Under the pieces are notes generated by a model that saw only the letters and a program-made list of their open reading frames with translations, was not told where the DNA came from and did no database searches. Source: a bacterium (GTDB lineage: Bacteria > UBA9089 > CG2-30-40-21). Taken from it: a DNA stretch of 7,716 nucleotides. Location of the stretch: positions 1-7,716 of the forward strand of contig JASEHA010000095.1 of assembly GCA_030018795.1 (NCBI GenBank), read 5' to 3'. Made by a program: the position numbers and the translations under genes. Of this stretch, positions 1 through 7,036 are shown in pieces (within the stretch, counting starts at the first letter, position 1; the number at the start of each line of letters is the position of its first letter).

Positions 1-1
1 A

Positions 2-280
2 CTAAAGGCTATAGATAAAAGGATAGATGATTTAAGGGGTCTGGTATATGTAGCACTTGGTGGTATTATGACATTAATCTGTGGGCTGTTGGCTATGATT
101 GGGTTTGTGTTATGGGATAGACGCACAGCCATTACACCGGTTGTAAGGAAAACAAAGGAATTGGAGCAGGGATTTGAGGATGAAAGGGTAGAAAGGGTTG
201 CCATTCGCAAGGCATTAAAGGGATACGCTCTGGTTGAACCGCGATTTGCAGAGGTGTTAAGAACCGCAGGGATGTTGTGA
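2..280 (+). CDS. Partial hypothetical membrane protein, C-terminal end (5' end outside window)
   Basis: The reading frame is open from the left edge of the window to a TGA at 278-280, giving 92 residues of a truncated protein. A methionine at 68 lies inside the hydrophobic stretch and has no ribosome binding site, so it is unlikely to be the start. What is visible is a short charged segment (KAIDKRIDDLR), one transmembrane helix at about residues 14-37 of the fragment, then WDRRTAITPVVRKTKELE and a charged, probably helical tail ending in EVLRTAGML. This resembles small uncharacterised bacterial proteins with an N-terminal coiled coil, one membrane helix ending in a W-D-R-R motif, and a cytoplasmic helical tail. 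That resemblance is from memory, not a search. No enzymatic motif is seen and the function is unknown. It is probably anchored in the inner membrane. The next gene begins about 250 nt downstream on the same strand, so a shared operon is doubtful. Confidence 0.7.
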   Translation, partial: LKAIDKRIDDLRGLVYVALGGIMTLICGLLAMIGFVLWDRRTAITPVVRKTKELEQGFEDERVERVAIRKALKGYALVEPRFAEVLRTAGML

Positions 281-446
281 AATGCTAAAAACAACCCTCT
301 GACCATCTTTAACACTTGAGTGAATTTTACATTGATCTATTCTTCCTCAATTCGATGGCTGACACTGATTATGCCCTATACTTCAGAACTCCTGTCATCA
401 ACCCTGCTAACCTCTCGAAAAATAAGGGATTATTGGTAAAAAGGCT
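281..446. other. Intergenic stretch with no recognisable gene
   Basis: Between the partial membrane protein and the promoter candidate of the aldolase gene I see no coding frame with a start codon and ribosome binding site, no RNA gene and no strong GC-rich hairpin with a T-tract. Two plus-strand frames stay open for roughly 100-120 nt, but they overlap each other and resemble nothing I recognise. The upstream gene therefore has no obvious intrinsic terminator here. Confidence 0.5.
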
Positions 447-474
447 TTGATAAGAAATTTAAATCGAGTATGAG
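447..474 (+). promoter_or_regulatory. Possible sigma70-type promoter for the aldolase-glgP cluster
   Basis: TTGATA at 447-452 matches the -35 consensus at five of six positions. After a 16-nt spacer, TATGAG at 469-474 matches the -10 consensus at four of six. Transcription would start near 480, about 45-50 nt before the chosen aldolase start. Its position supports it, but the -10 box is poor, so this is only a candidate. Confidence 0.35.
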
Positions 475-499
475 TAAAGTGTGCTTTTCTGGCACTTTA
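475..499 (+). other. Small inverted repeat in the aldolase leader
   Basis: TAAAGTG at 475-481 is the exact reverse complement of CACTTTA at 493-499, giving a 7-bp stem with an 11-nt loop. It lies between the candidate promoter and the ribosome binding site at 514-519. The stem is AT-rich and has no following T-tract, so it is not a terminator. It could be a leader hairpin or chance. Confidence 0.25.
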
Positions 500-528
500 T
501 AGTTTATCGTGTAAGGAGGAATATGTTT

Positions 529-1332
529 ATGGATTGGGGAATAGAAAATCGATTGTCCAGATTAATTCAGCCTGATGGTCACTGTTTTTTTATGCCTATA
601 GATCATGGATATTTTCAGGGGCCAACCACAAAGCTGGAAAAACCATGGGAAACTATTAAACCGCTGCTGCCTTATTTTGATGCTCTTTTTGTGACTCGGG
701 GGGTCTTGCGTTCTGCCATACCGACTGATATTGACAAGCCTATTATTCTCAGGGTCTCTGGCGGGACAAGCATGGTGGGCAAGGATCTGGCAGATGAGAT
801 ACTTACTACCTCTGTTGAAGAGGCTCTCAGGCTTAATGCTTCTGCTGTAGGGCTTTCTGTATTTATTGGCTCTGATTATGAAAAACAAACCCTGTCAAAC
901 CTGTCAAACCTTGTTAATGAATGTCAGAGGTATGGACTTCCTGTAATGGCTGTGACTGCAGTTGGCAGGGAGTTAGAAAAAAGGGATGCACGGTATCTTG
1001 GACTATGCTGTCGGATCTGTGCCGAATTAGGTGCTCATGTTGTCAAAACATACTGGTGTGAGGAGTTTGATAAGGTAGTAGATGGCTGCCCTGTGCCAGT
1101 GGTAATGGCTGGCGGACCAAAGGTAGAGACAGATAGAGAGGTATTTGAGTTTGTTTATGATGGGATGCAAAAGGGAGCCATTGGTATTAACCTTGGCCGA
1201 AATGTGTGGCAAAATAGTCACCCTGTGGCTATGGCTGCTGCCTTGAATGCTATCATCCATGAAAACGCTACACCAGAAGAAGCAGAAAAAATAAATTGGA
1301 TAGTTAAGACCCCTCGAGAGTGTGAGCTTTAA
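529..1332 (+). CDS. lsrF: LsrF-like class I aldolase/thiolase (Schiff-base TIM barrel)
   Basis: This is a cytoplasmic class I (lysine Schiff-base) aldolase of the DeoC/LacD/FbaB superfamily, closest by motif memory to E. coli LsrF, the 3-hydroxy-5-phosphonooxypentane-2,4-dione thiolase of AI-2 degradation. Seen in the 267 residues: DWGIENRLSRL at the N-terminus, DHGYFQGPTT at 25-34, TRGVLRS at 56-62, the probable Schiff-base Lys173 in HVVKTYW, and phosphate-binding loops around AGGPK (194-198) and GINLGRNVW (219-227), followed by HPVAMA. The start at 529 is chosen because AGGAGG (514-519) sits 9 nt upstream. ATG 523 is in frame but only 3 nt from that site, and a longer frame from 481 has no binding site. 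No other lsr gene is visible, and the next gene is glgP 48 nt downstream, so a general sugar-phosphate aldolase role (for example fructose-bisphosphate aldolase) is as likely as AI-2 breakdown. The fold and family are secure; the substrate is not. Confidence 0.85.
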   Translation: MDWGIENRLSRLIQPDGHCFFMPIDHGYFQGPTTKLEKPWETIKPLLPYFDALFVTRGVLRSAIPTDIDKPIILRVSGGTSMVGKDLADEILTTSVEEALRLNASAVGLSVFIGSDYEKQTLSNLSNLVNECQRYGLPVMAVTAVGRELEKRDARYLGLCCRICAELGAHVVKTYWCEEFDKVVDGCPVPVVMAGGPKVETDREVFEFVYDGMQKGAIGINLGRNVWQNSHPVAMAAALNAIIHENATPEEAEKINWIVKTPRECEL

Positions 1333-1380
1333 TCGTTCAGATATGCTTGACATAAGGGAAATTCACTACGGAGAAAATAT

Positions 1381-3915
1381 ATGCCAAAAACAATGGAACT
1401 GTTCGTTCAACCTACTGTGCCGCAAAGAATTACTCGAATTAATGAAGTAGCTGGTAATGTCTGGTTTTCATGGAACCCGGATGCTTTACTGCTTTTTTCA
1501 TCTATTGACCGCAACCTCTGGAAAAAGGTAGGGCATAACCCTATCAAATTCCTGAAGGAGGTAAGCCAGCATAAATTGGACAAGGCAAGCAAGGATAGAA
1601 CCTATCTCCTTGAATACAATAAGATTATGGCTGCCTTTGACCATTATCTTTCTGAAACAGATACATGGTTTAACCATCGATTTGGGGAAAGGGATGAGGT
1701 GATTGCCTATTTCTCAGCTGAATATGGTCTTCATGAGTCATTGAGCATCTATTCCGGGGGGCTTGGCATACTGTCAGGTGATCATTGTAAGGCAGCGAGC
1801 GACCTTGGGCTTCCCTTTGTTGCTATAGGCTTACTCTATCGGCACGGATACTTTTCTCAGAAGATAGACGGGCACGGCAATCAAATTGCTGAATATGTTG
1901 ATAATGAATTTGAGGAGATGCCCATTTGCCGTGTGTATGACGATAAGACTAAGGAGGCTTTAATCATAGATGTAGATATAGCCGGCCGCAGGGTATATGT
2001 AAATATATGGGAGGCAAAAATAGGCAGAATACCACTTTACCTGCTTGATACAGATACAACCCTTAATAATGAAAATGACCGATTGATAACATATCAGCTT
2101 TATGGCGGTAATCTGGACATGCGTATCTCTCAGGAGATAGTTCTCGGTATAGGCGGTGTGCGGGCACTTCAAGCAATGAATATAAAACCAACGGTGTGGC
2201 ATATGAACGAGGGGCATTCTGTGTTTATGGGATTGGAACGCATCCGTAATCAGGTTAAAAATAATGGGTTAAACTTTTATGAGGCAGTGGAGGTAGTTCG
2301 TGCCAAAACAGTCTTTACTACCCATACCCCTGTCCCAGCCGGGCATGATGTCTTTCCGCTTGAGATGAAGGATCGTTATTTTCGGCATTACTGGGAAGAG
2401 GTTGGTTTAAGCCGTGATGAGTTTATGGAGCTTGGAAAAGAAGACAAGGGTTTTAATCTGACACGATTAGCCTTTCGAATTGCCCATTATACCAATGCGG
2501 TTAGTCTCCTGCACTGGCAGATAACCAGTAATCTCTGTAAACATCTCTGGCCAGATATCCCTGCAGAAGAGAACCCGATTATCTACATCACCAATGGTAT
2601 CCATACCTTTACATGGATTACCCCACCCATGGCAGACTTTTTTGATCAATACCTTGGACAGGAGTGGCGAAGCAATTTGTCCAAGCCTGAGTTCTGGCAA
2701 AAGATCTATGATACCCCTGATGATATCTACTGGGGTGTCAGACAGGATATCAAACGTAAGATGATTGAGGTTATTCGAGGCAATCTAAAGAAACAACGCA
2801 TCAGGAATATGTCCTCTACAACCGAGATCAGGGAGGCAGAAAATGTTCTTGACCCTGAGATATTAACCATTGGATTTGCCAGACGATTTGCTACCTATAA
2901 ACGAGCAAACCTTATTCTCAGGGACTTAGAACGATTAAAAAGGATTGTTAATAACCCTGAAAGACCGGTTCAGATTGTTTTTGCAGGCAAGTCTCATCCA
3001 GCTGATCATCATGGTCAGGATGTTATCCGTCAGATATACAATGTCTCTCAAATGCCTGAATTCCGCAAACGCATTGTTTTATTAGAAAACTATGACATCA
3101 ATATTGCCAGACACCTTGTCTCTGGCGTAGATGTCTGGCTGAATACGCCAAGACGGCCGTATGAAGCCAGTGGTACAAGCGGACAAAAGGTTGCTGTAAA
3201 TGGTGGCATTAACCTGAGTATATTAGATGGCTGGTGGGCTGAAGGCTACAAAGAAGATAGCATCTCTGGCAAAGGAAATGGCTGGGCAATTGGGGATGAA
3301 CGCGGATATGATGACTCGACAAAACAGGATATTGATGATAGTAATTCTTTATATTCCCTGCTTGAAGAAGAAATCATTCCCCTTTATTACAAAGAGGAGG
3401 AAAAGAATGAATGGATAAGGATGTCAAAGGAGTCCATAAAAACCATAGCCCCTATATTTAATACAGATAGGATGGTTCGGGAATATACTCGTAAGTGTTA
3501 TATCAAAGCCTCTGATTCAGGCAAAAGGCGATTTACAAACGATCATGCTATTGCCAGAGAATTGGCAGCATGGAAAAAGAATATTATTGACAACTGGAAG
3601 GATGTCAAATTATCTATGGTAGATGGAGACGACTCTTCTGTAATGTTTGGCAAATCAAAATTTGTTGAGGTGCTTGTATCCCTTGGAAAGCTTCAACCAA
3701 AAGATGTAATGGTTGAGCTTTATGTTAAGGATAATGAAGGGCATGTTCATCTGGCAGCTATGGAAACTGAAGGTAAAACACAGACAGGGGAATATCGTTT
3801 TTACACCAGATTTCATCCAAATGATAGCGGTCGATACACCATATCTGTTCGCATCATTCCCTGTCATCAAGAGCTTTTGCATAAGCATGAGATGGGGTTG
3901 TGTAAGTGGATGTAG
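1381..3915 (+). CDS. glgP: Alpha-glucan (glycogen/starch) phosphorylase
   Basis: This cytoplasmic PLP enzyme of glycosyltransferase family 35 removes glucose units from glycogen or maltodextrin as glucose-1-phosphate. The 844-residue protein shows the whole architecture of the shorter bacterial/archaeal subfamily. It has an N-terminal DUF3417-type domain (about 12-100, RINEVAGNVWFSWNPDA), the conserved block EYGLHESLSIYSGGLGILSG (114-133), HMNEGHS (274-280), THTPVPAGHD (314-323), ARRFATYKRANLI (500-512), and the PLP loop EASGTSGQK with Lys603 as the cofactor lysine. NGGINLSILDGWWAEGY follows. A beta-rich C-terminal extension (about 755-844) ends in the usual KHEMGLCKW-like tail. GGAG at 1370-1373 lies 7 nt before the ATG. 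It follows the aldolase gene by 48 nt without a terminator, so they are probably co-transcribed. No glycogen synthase or branching enzyme lies in the window. No frameshift or missing key residue was seen. Confidence 0.96.
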   Translation: MPKTMELFVQPTVPQRITRINEVAGNVWFSWNPDALLLFSSIDRNLWKKVGHNPIKFLKEVSQHKLDKASKDRTYLLEYNKIMAAFDHYLSETDTWFNHRFGERDEVIAYFSAEYGLHESLSIYSGGLGILSGDHCKAASDLGLPFVAIGLLYRHGYFSQKIDGHGNQIAEYVDNEFEEMPICRVYDDKTKEALIIDVDIAGRRVYVNIWEAKIGRIPLYLLDTDTTLNNENDRLITYQLYGGNLDMRISQEIVLGIGGVRALQAMNIKPTVWHMNEGHSVFMGLERIRNQVKNNGLNFYEAVEVVRAKTVFTTHTPVPAGHDVFPLEMKDRYFRHYWEEVGLSRDEFMELGKEDKGFNLTRLAFRIAHYTNAVSLLHWQITSNLCKHLWPDIPAEENPIIYITNGIHTFTWITPPMADFFDQYLGQEWRSNLSKPEFWQKIYDTPDDIYWGVRQDIKRKMIEVIRGNLKKQRIRNMSSTTEIREAENVLDPEILTIGFARRFATYKRANLILRDLERLKRIVNNPERPVQIVFAGKSHPADHHGQDVIRQIYNVSQMPEFRKRIVLLENYDINIARHLVSGVDVWLNTPRRPYEASGTSGQKVAVNGGINLSILDGWWAEGYKEDSISGKGNGWAIGDERGYDDSTKQDIDDSNSLYSLLEEEIIPLYYKEEEKNEWIRMSKESIKTIAPIFNTDRMVREYTRKCYIKASDSGKRRFTNDHAIARELAAWKKNIIDNWKDVKLSMVDGDDSSVMFGKSKFVEVLVSLGKLQPKDVMVELYVKDNEGHVHLAAMETEGKTQTGEYRFYTRFHPNDSGRYTISVRIIPCHQELLHKHEMGLCKWM

Positions 3916-3916
3916 G

Positions 3917-3995
3917 AGAGCACCAGAGCAATAGAGCACCAGTGCACCAGTTACCAGAACACCAGTAAAGAATTTGACTGGTGCCCTGGTGCTCT
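3917..3995. repeat. Palindromic octamer repeat element between convergent genes
   Basis: A degenerate 8-nt unit, AGCACCAG, is repeated in tandem at 3919-3926, 3927-3934 (AGCAATAG), 3935-3942, 3943-3950 (TGCACCAG), 3951-3957 (7 nt, TTACCAG) and 3958-3965 (AACACCAG). After the spacer TAAAGAATTTGA come inverted units CTGGTGCC (3978-3985) and CTGGTGCT (3986-3993). The arms 3933-3950 and 3978-3995 pair over 18 bp with one mismatch, around a 27-nt loop. An alternative inner stem pairs 3960-3966 with 3977-3983 (7 bp, 10-nt loop). The element nearly fills the 83-nt gap between glgP and the peptidase gene, ending 3 nt from the latter's stop codon. It could form a hairpin at the end of both transcripts, but no T-tract follows on either strand, so a canonical intrinsic terminator is not supported. 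Confidence 0.85.
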
Positions 3996-3998
3996 GTC

Positions 3999-6392
3999 TT
4001 ATCGCACAATCCCTATCTTGCCGGTCTTAACACCAGCAGAGCATACCAGTCGATAAAAGTAGATACCAGAGGCAACCATTTCCCCAGTATCGTTTCTTGT
4101 GTCCCATCGGGCAGTCATTGAACCGCCTGCCATCAGTTCTACAGCCTCTATCTTTCGCACCAGCTCCCCTGAAAGGTTATAGATATAAACCATGGCATCC
4201 TTGCCTGATGGGATATTGGCTATGGTTAGCATACGCTGACTGACACATGGATTAGGGTAACAAATGATATTGTCCATGCTTGATGCTATGCGGCTGACGG
4301 TTAAATAAATGGTATCTGTAGCAATAGCTGTTCCATCGCTTATGCTTAAGGTAAACATTATCCTGTGTTCATAAGGGCAGTTGGGCTTAAGCATAAAACC
4401 AAATGGCTGGCTGGTGTTACTGATTATCTCACCTATTAATAGTGCATCAAAGGTGACGGTATTGGTGGTAATAATCACATAATGGTCATCAGTGCTCAAT
4501 GTTACACTCAAGCTGGCACAATCATTATCCCGAAAATTTTTCAGGGTAATAATCAGCGGCAATAATTGTCCTGGGGCAGCTATTCCAGAGACATTCCCCT
4601 GGATGACTTGATACAATGCCTGAATATCCATGGGCATTGGCAGGGTCATCTCCGGGTCACCAAGAAGATTAAGGCAGTATTGTATCCAGCGGTATGGTGT
4701 CCCTGTATTACTTTGAGGAACAAAGACAAGCTTGCTCATTGCCAGTGCCTCACCAATATGTGAATACCCTTCACGCAATGCCTGCCTGAAAAATTCCACC
4801 TGATACTCGCCGCTATAAAGCATTGGGATTGTCTCATCATACAGTCCATACCTTGAATTGCCAATAAAAGCTGCACCGCCATTTTTATTCATGACCATCT
4901 GCTCGCCAATGCAATCGCTTTGTGTACCCTCAAATGCTCCTGCATAGCATCCAATGGTATTGAAGACAAATGAACAGGGATTGGATAGCTTATGGATGTC
5001 AGAATTATAAAGGTATCCATCCCCTGTTTGAAGGCAATAATCATTGGCATGACCAGCATGAGCTACCAGTCCAATCCTGCCAGTATTTAATCCAGTTATA
5101 ATGCTTTGCTTATTTGCTGAACCCTCGCTCTCATAGTAACAGGATACGTCATATTTGCCTGGTGTAATCTCATCAATTGCCTGCATAATCAATTTACCAT
5201 CATTTAATTTATCAAGCTCACACCCAATCAGCATCTCATGGTATGGGTAGCTGCCACTGCCTGTAGCAGAGCCAAACTTAAGCACCTTTGCCACAAAATT
5301 CTCTGCCTCTGTGCCAGTATTAACCGGTGCCCTGCCCACAAATAGCTCAGGCAGCATATCCACCCTATCCTCCACCTCTCCATAGATGCCATCCTTATCA
5401 TAGTCCCAATCGCCATCAAGGCAGGCATAGTACATATCGCAAGGGATGTTAGCATCAGAGAACGATTTATCAGCCAATACCCCGCCCTCAACCCAGGCAT
5501 AGACACCACGGTATGGCACTATCTCTGTATCTCCACCAAGCAAAAGGTATTTTGGCTGGTAGTTTTTGATATAATTTCTAATCCTTTCCTGATTGTCTCT
5601 ACCATGAAAATGCTCATATATCCATGAAGTAGTGGTGACAGTAGCTTCCATTCCCTTACTAATCTTTGAATTGAGCAAGGCTTGAAAGGCAGGGGCAAGG
5701 TTCTCATCGGTTACGATAAGGTATCTTTCTGCTGTTGGGGCAAAGGCAGGAGCAGTGTAACACAAGGGGATTAGCTCTGGATTTACCACTAATTTTTGAA
5801 GTGCCAAAGGATTAGGACACCTGCCACAGACAGGGGTGTCATTGGTCTGCTTTAGCCTGAGATTGAATTCAACCTGCTTAATCCATGTCAGCTCACCTGA
5901 TTGGGCATCATACACTGCCCCAGATACCTGCATACATGCCAGATTAAACCCTCCCCATTGCTGGATGGATTCAAGATGGACTACTGAAGGCTGAAGGCTG
6001 AAGGCTGAATATTTAACCACACAGCTTTGTGTGTTGTGCTTCCCTGAAACAGGCTGAGGCGGCGAAACAGTTTTGAGAAGATACTTGCCCTTTAGCCTCT
6101 CCTGCTGAATAGATGTTATCTCTACTTCTTCTACCTCGCTGCACTGAGGCAAAAGCACAAAGAATGCCTTTATTGGCAGAATGGGTAGACCAACATTAGA
6201 GACAATATCACAACCCTCTGCCCTTACCATCGAATACCCATCCTCATCAGTGGTAATCTCAAGCGGGGCAATTCCTATGGTCAAGGGCAAAACTTGAGGC
6301 ATGGCTGCAGCGAAAATCTGCTGAGAGAGAGCAAGGAAGATACAGATGCACAGAAGCAATGGCTTAATTTTTGCTATGTGGAAGTTGCTCAT
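3999..6392 (-). CDS. Secreted C25 (gingipain-like) cysteine peptidase with C-terminal FlgD/Ig-like domain
   Basis: Numbered from the ATG at 6392 (797 residues). It has a Sec signal peptide (1 to about 29; hydrophobic core LLLCICIFLALSQQIFA with Ala-rich cleavage sites and no lipobox), then a propeptide-like region to about 215 with PILPIKAFFVLLP. The C25 domain runs from about 220 to 585: TAERYLIVTDE, YLLLGGDTEIVPYR, an Asp-rich DYDKDG loop (about 330-335) that may bind calcium, LFVGRAPV, the catalytic His448 in AHAGHAN, Cys482 in TIGCYAG, and LLGDPEM at the end. A beta-rich linker follows, then a C-terminal FlgD/Ig-like module (about 703-797: CYPNPC, VYIYNLSGELV, WDTRNDTGEMVASGIYFYRL). The product is expected to be an exported, probably surface-attached or released clan CD endopeptidase. 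Cleavage specificity (Arg or Lys) cannot be read here. The start at 6392 makes an ATGA overlap with the upstream gene; ATG 6407 (802 residues) is the alternative but is poorly spaced from its GGAGG. Confidence 0.88.
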   Translation of the reverse strand: MSNFHIAKIKPLLLCICIFLALSQQIFAAAMPQVLPLTIGIAPLEITTDEDGYSMVRAEGCDIVSNVGLPILPIKAFFVLLPQCSEVEEVEITSIQQERLKGKYLLKTVSPPQPVSGKHNTQSCVVKYSAFSLQPSVVHLESIQQWGGFNLACMQVSGAVYDAQSGELTWIKQVEFNLRLKQTNDTPVCGRCPNPLALQKLVVNPELIPLCYTAPAFAPTAERYLIVTDENLAPAFQALLNSKISKGMEATVTTTSWIYEHFHGRDNQERIRNYIKNYQPKYLLLGGDTEIVPYRGVYAWVEGGVLADKSFSDANIPCDMYYACLDGDWDYDKDGIYGEVEDRVDMLPELFVGRAPVNTGTEAENFVAKVLKFGSATGSGSYPYHEMLIGCELDKLNDGKLIMQAIDEITPGKYDVSCYYESEGSANKQSIITGLNTGRIGLVAHAGHANDYCLQTGDGYLYNSDIHKLSNPCSFVFNTIGCYAGAFEGTQSDCIGEQMVMNKNGGAAFIGNSRYGLYDETIPMLYSGEYQVEFFRQALREGYSHIGEALAMSKLVFVPQSNTGTPYRWIQYCLNLLGDPEMTLPMPMDIQALYQVIQGNVSGIAAPGQLLPLIITLKNFRDNDCASLSVTLSTDDHYVIITTNTVTFDALLIGEIISNTSQPFGFMLKPNCPYEHRIMFTLSISDGTAIATDTIYLTVSRIASSMDNIICYPNPCVSQRMLTIANIPSGKDAMVYIYNLSGELVRKIEAVELMAGGSMTARWDTRNDTGEMVASGIYFYRLVCSAGVKTGKIGIVR
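5984..6009. repeat. 7-bp tandem repeat (CTGAAGG, 3.7 copies) inside the peptidase gene
   Basis: CTGAAGG occurs at 5984-5990, 5991-5997 and 5998-6004, followed by a partial CTGAA at 6005-6009, all perfect. On the coding (minus) strand it encodes part of the propeptide region around FSLQPSV (about residues 128-137). Because 7 is not a multiple of 3, gain or loss of one unit would shift the frame upstream of the catalytic domain. Confidence 0.9.
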
Positions 6393-6964
6393 TTCATCAC
6401 TTTCCATATGACAATCAATATTCCTCCAAGAATAACCATTTCTTCAAGGGCACTCATTACAACAAAGCCGATAAACCCCATCTCTGGAGAATAACCAAAG
6501 GGGAAGCCGATAGCCAGAATAATTCGATGCGTACTCAAGGGATAAAACAGCATCAATCCTTTTTTAGTGACAAGAATATCCATTAAAACATGAGAAATCA
6601 CACATAACCCGCTGAGAATACTCCATTGTTTCCAATTCTTCTGAAATATCCTTGCCACAACCCCAACAATAAGCATGATTAGCATCGCAAATCCAAGTGA
6701 ATGTGTTGGTCCATGATGGTTTTCCCAGCTCAATCTAACCCCTGGCAACGAGAAACAGTTCTCTGCCCCTTGGTGGGGGAAAGAGGGGAAAGAGGTGAAA
6801 GAGGTGAAAGAAAGGTTTGTCAGAGTAATAAAATCAATATCAGGCAGACTGGAAAAAATGATGCAGAATAAAAGGCATATCCATCCCTGACAATGTTCTC
6901 TTTTCTTGCGAATGATGGTATGAATGATTACCCCTGTTAATGTATGACCAATCGGTGTAGGCAC
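6389..6964 (-). CDS. YdjM/DUF457-family membrane-bound metal-dependent hydrolase-like protein
   Basis: This 191-residue integral inner-membrane protein has the signature of the YdjM/DUF457 (LexA-regulated, predicted membrane-bound metal-dependent hydrolase) family. Visible features are the N-terminal PTPIGHTLTGV with His7, PDIDF (41-45), HHGPTHSL (83-90) and SHVLMDIL (124-131). These His/Asp clusters are the expected metal-binding positions. Hydrophobic segments lie at about 28-40, 91-106, 115-131 and 163-188. The gene starts with GTG at 6964, 6 nt after an AAGGAG site (plus-strand positions 6971-6976), which makes this start convincing. A low-complexity SFTSFTSFPSFP stretch (52-63), encoded by a 9-bp tandem repeat, lies in the loop between PDID and HHGPTHS. 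The stop overlaps the start of the secreted peptidase gene by ATGA, indicating one transcript and translational coupling. No SOS (LexA) box was noticed upstream. The biochemical activity of this family is largely unproven. Confidence 0.85.
   Translation of the reverse strand: MPTPIGHTLTGVIIHTIIRKKREHCQGWICLLFCIIFSSLPDIDFITLTNLSFTSFTSFPSFPHQGAENCFSLPGVRLSWENHHGPTHSLGFAMLIMLIVGVVARIFQKNWKQWSILSGLCVISHVLMDILVTKKGLMLFYPLSTHRIILAIGFPFGYSPEMGFIGFVVMSALEEMVILGGILIVIWKVMK
6776..6811. repeat. In-frame 9-bp tandem repeat (4 copies) in the YdjM-like gene
   Basis: Four consecutive 9-nt units read GGGGAAAGA, GGGGAAAGA, GGTGAAAGA and GGTGAAAGA on the plus strand and differ at one position only. On the minus coding strand each is Ser-Phe-Pro or Ser-Phe-Thr, giving the SFTSFTSFPSFP loop. 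Copy-number change would lengthen or shorten the loop by three residues without breaking the frame. Confidence 0.9.
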
Positions 6965-6986
6965 TTTTCGCTCCTTTTACAAAAAC

Positions 6987-7015
6987 AGGATACCATAAAA
7001 ACAGAGAAAATGCAA
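6987..7015 (-). promoter_or_regulatory. Extended -10 promoter for the YdjM-like/C25 peptidase operon
   Basis: On the minus strand, TATCCT (plus positions 6987-6992) matches four of six -10 bases and is preceded by TGG, giving an extended -10 motif. A weak -35, TTGCAT, lies at plus positions 7010-7015 with a 17-nt spacer. The transcript would start near 6980, leaving a leader of about 15 nt that just contains the ribosome binding site at 6971-6976. The sequence is moderate but the position fits well. Confidence 0.45.
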
Positions 7016-7036
7016 GTAAAATTGTCAGTTATTTGA

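Noticed and set aside
332..450. Two overlapping plus-strand open stretches before the aldolase gene
   Set aside because: They lack a ribosome binding site and a recognisable product, and both frames being open suggests chance.
595..603. GlgP PLP loop reading GTSGQK rather than GTSGMK or GTSNMK
   Set aside because: The residue numbers refer to the protein. Gln before the lysine is a known variant in this phosphorylase subfamily and the lysine itself is present, so it is not unusual.
891..908. 9-bp duplication (CCTGTCAAA twice) in the aldolase gene
   Set aside because: The encoded stretch (TLSNLSNLVN) has the same length as the corresponding helix in LsrF as I recall it, so no insertion is implied.
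1347..1352. Perfect TTGACA just upstream of glgP
   Set aside because: No acceptable -10 box occurs 16-18 nt downstream; the sequence there is the ribosome binding site region. glgP is more simply co-transcribed with the aldolase gene.
1960..2217. Open minus-strand frame inside glgP, and similar long antisense frames in the aldolase and peptidase genes
   Set aside because: They are mirror frames of clearly conserved coding sequence, with no family resemblance or start signals of their own.
3917..3995. Bidirectional intrinsic terminator
   Set aside because: The stem is strong but neither strand has a T-tract after it, and the octamer structure and second copy fit a repeat element better.
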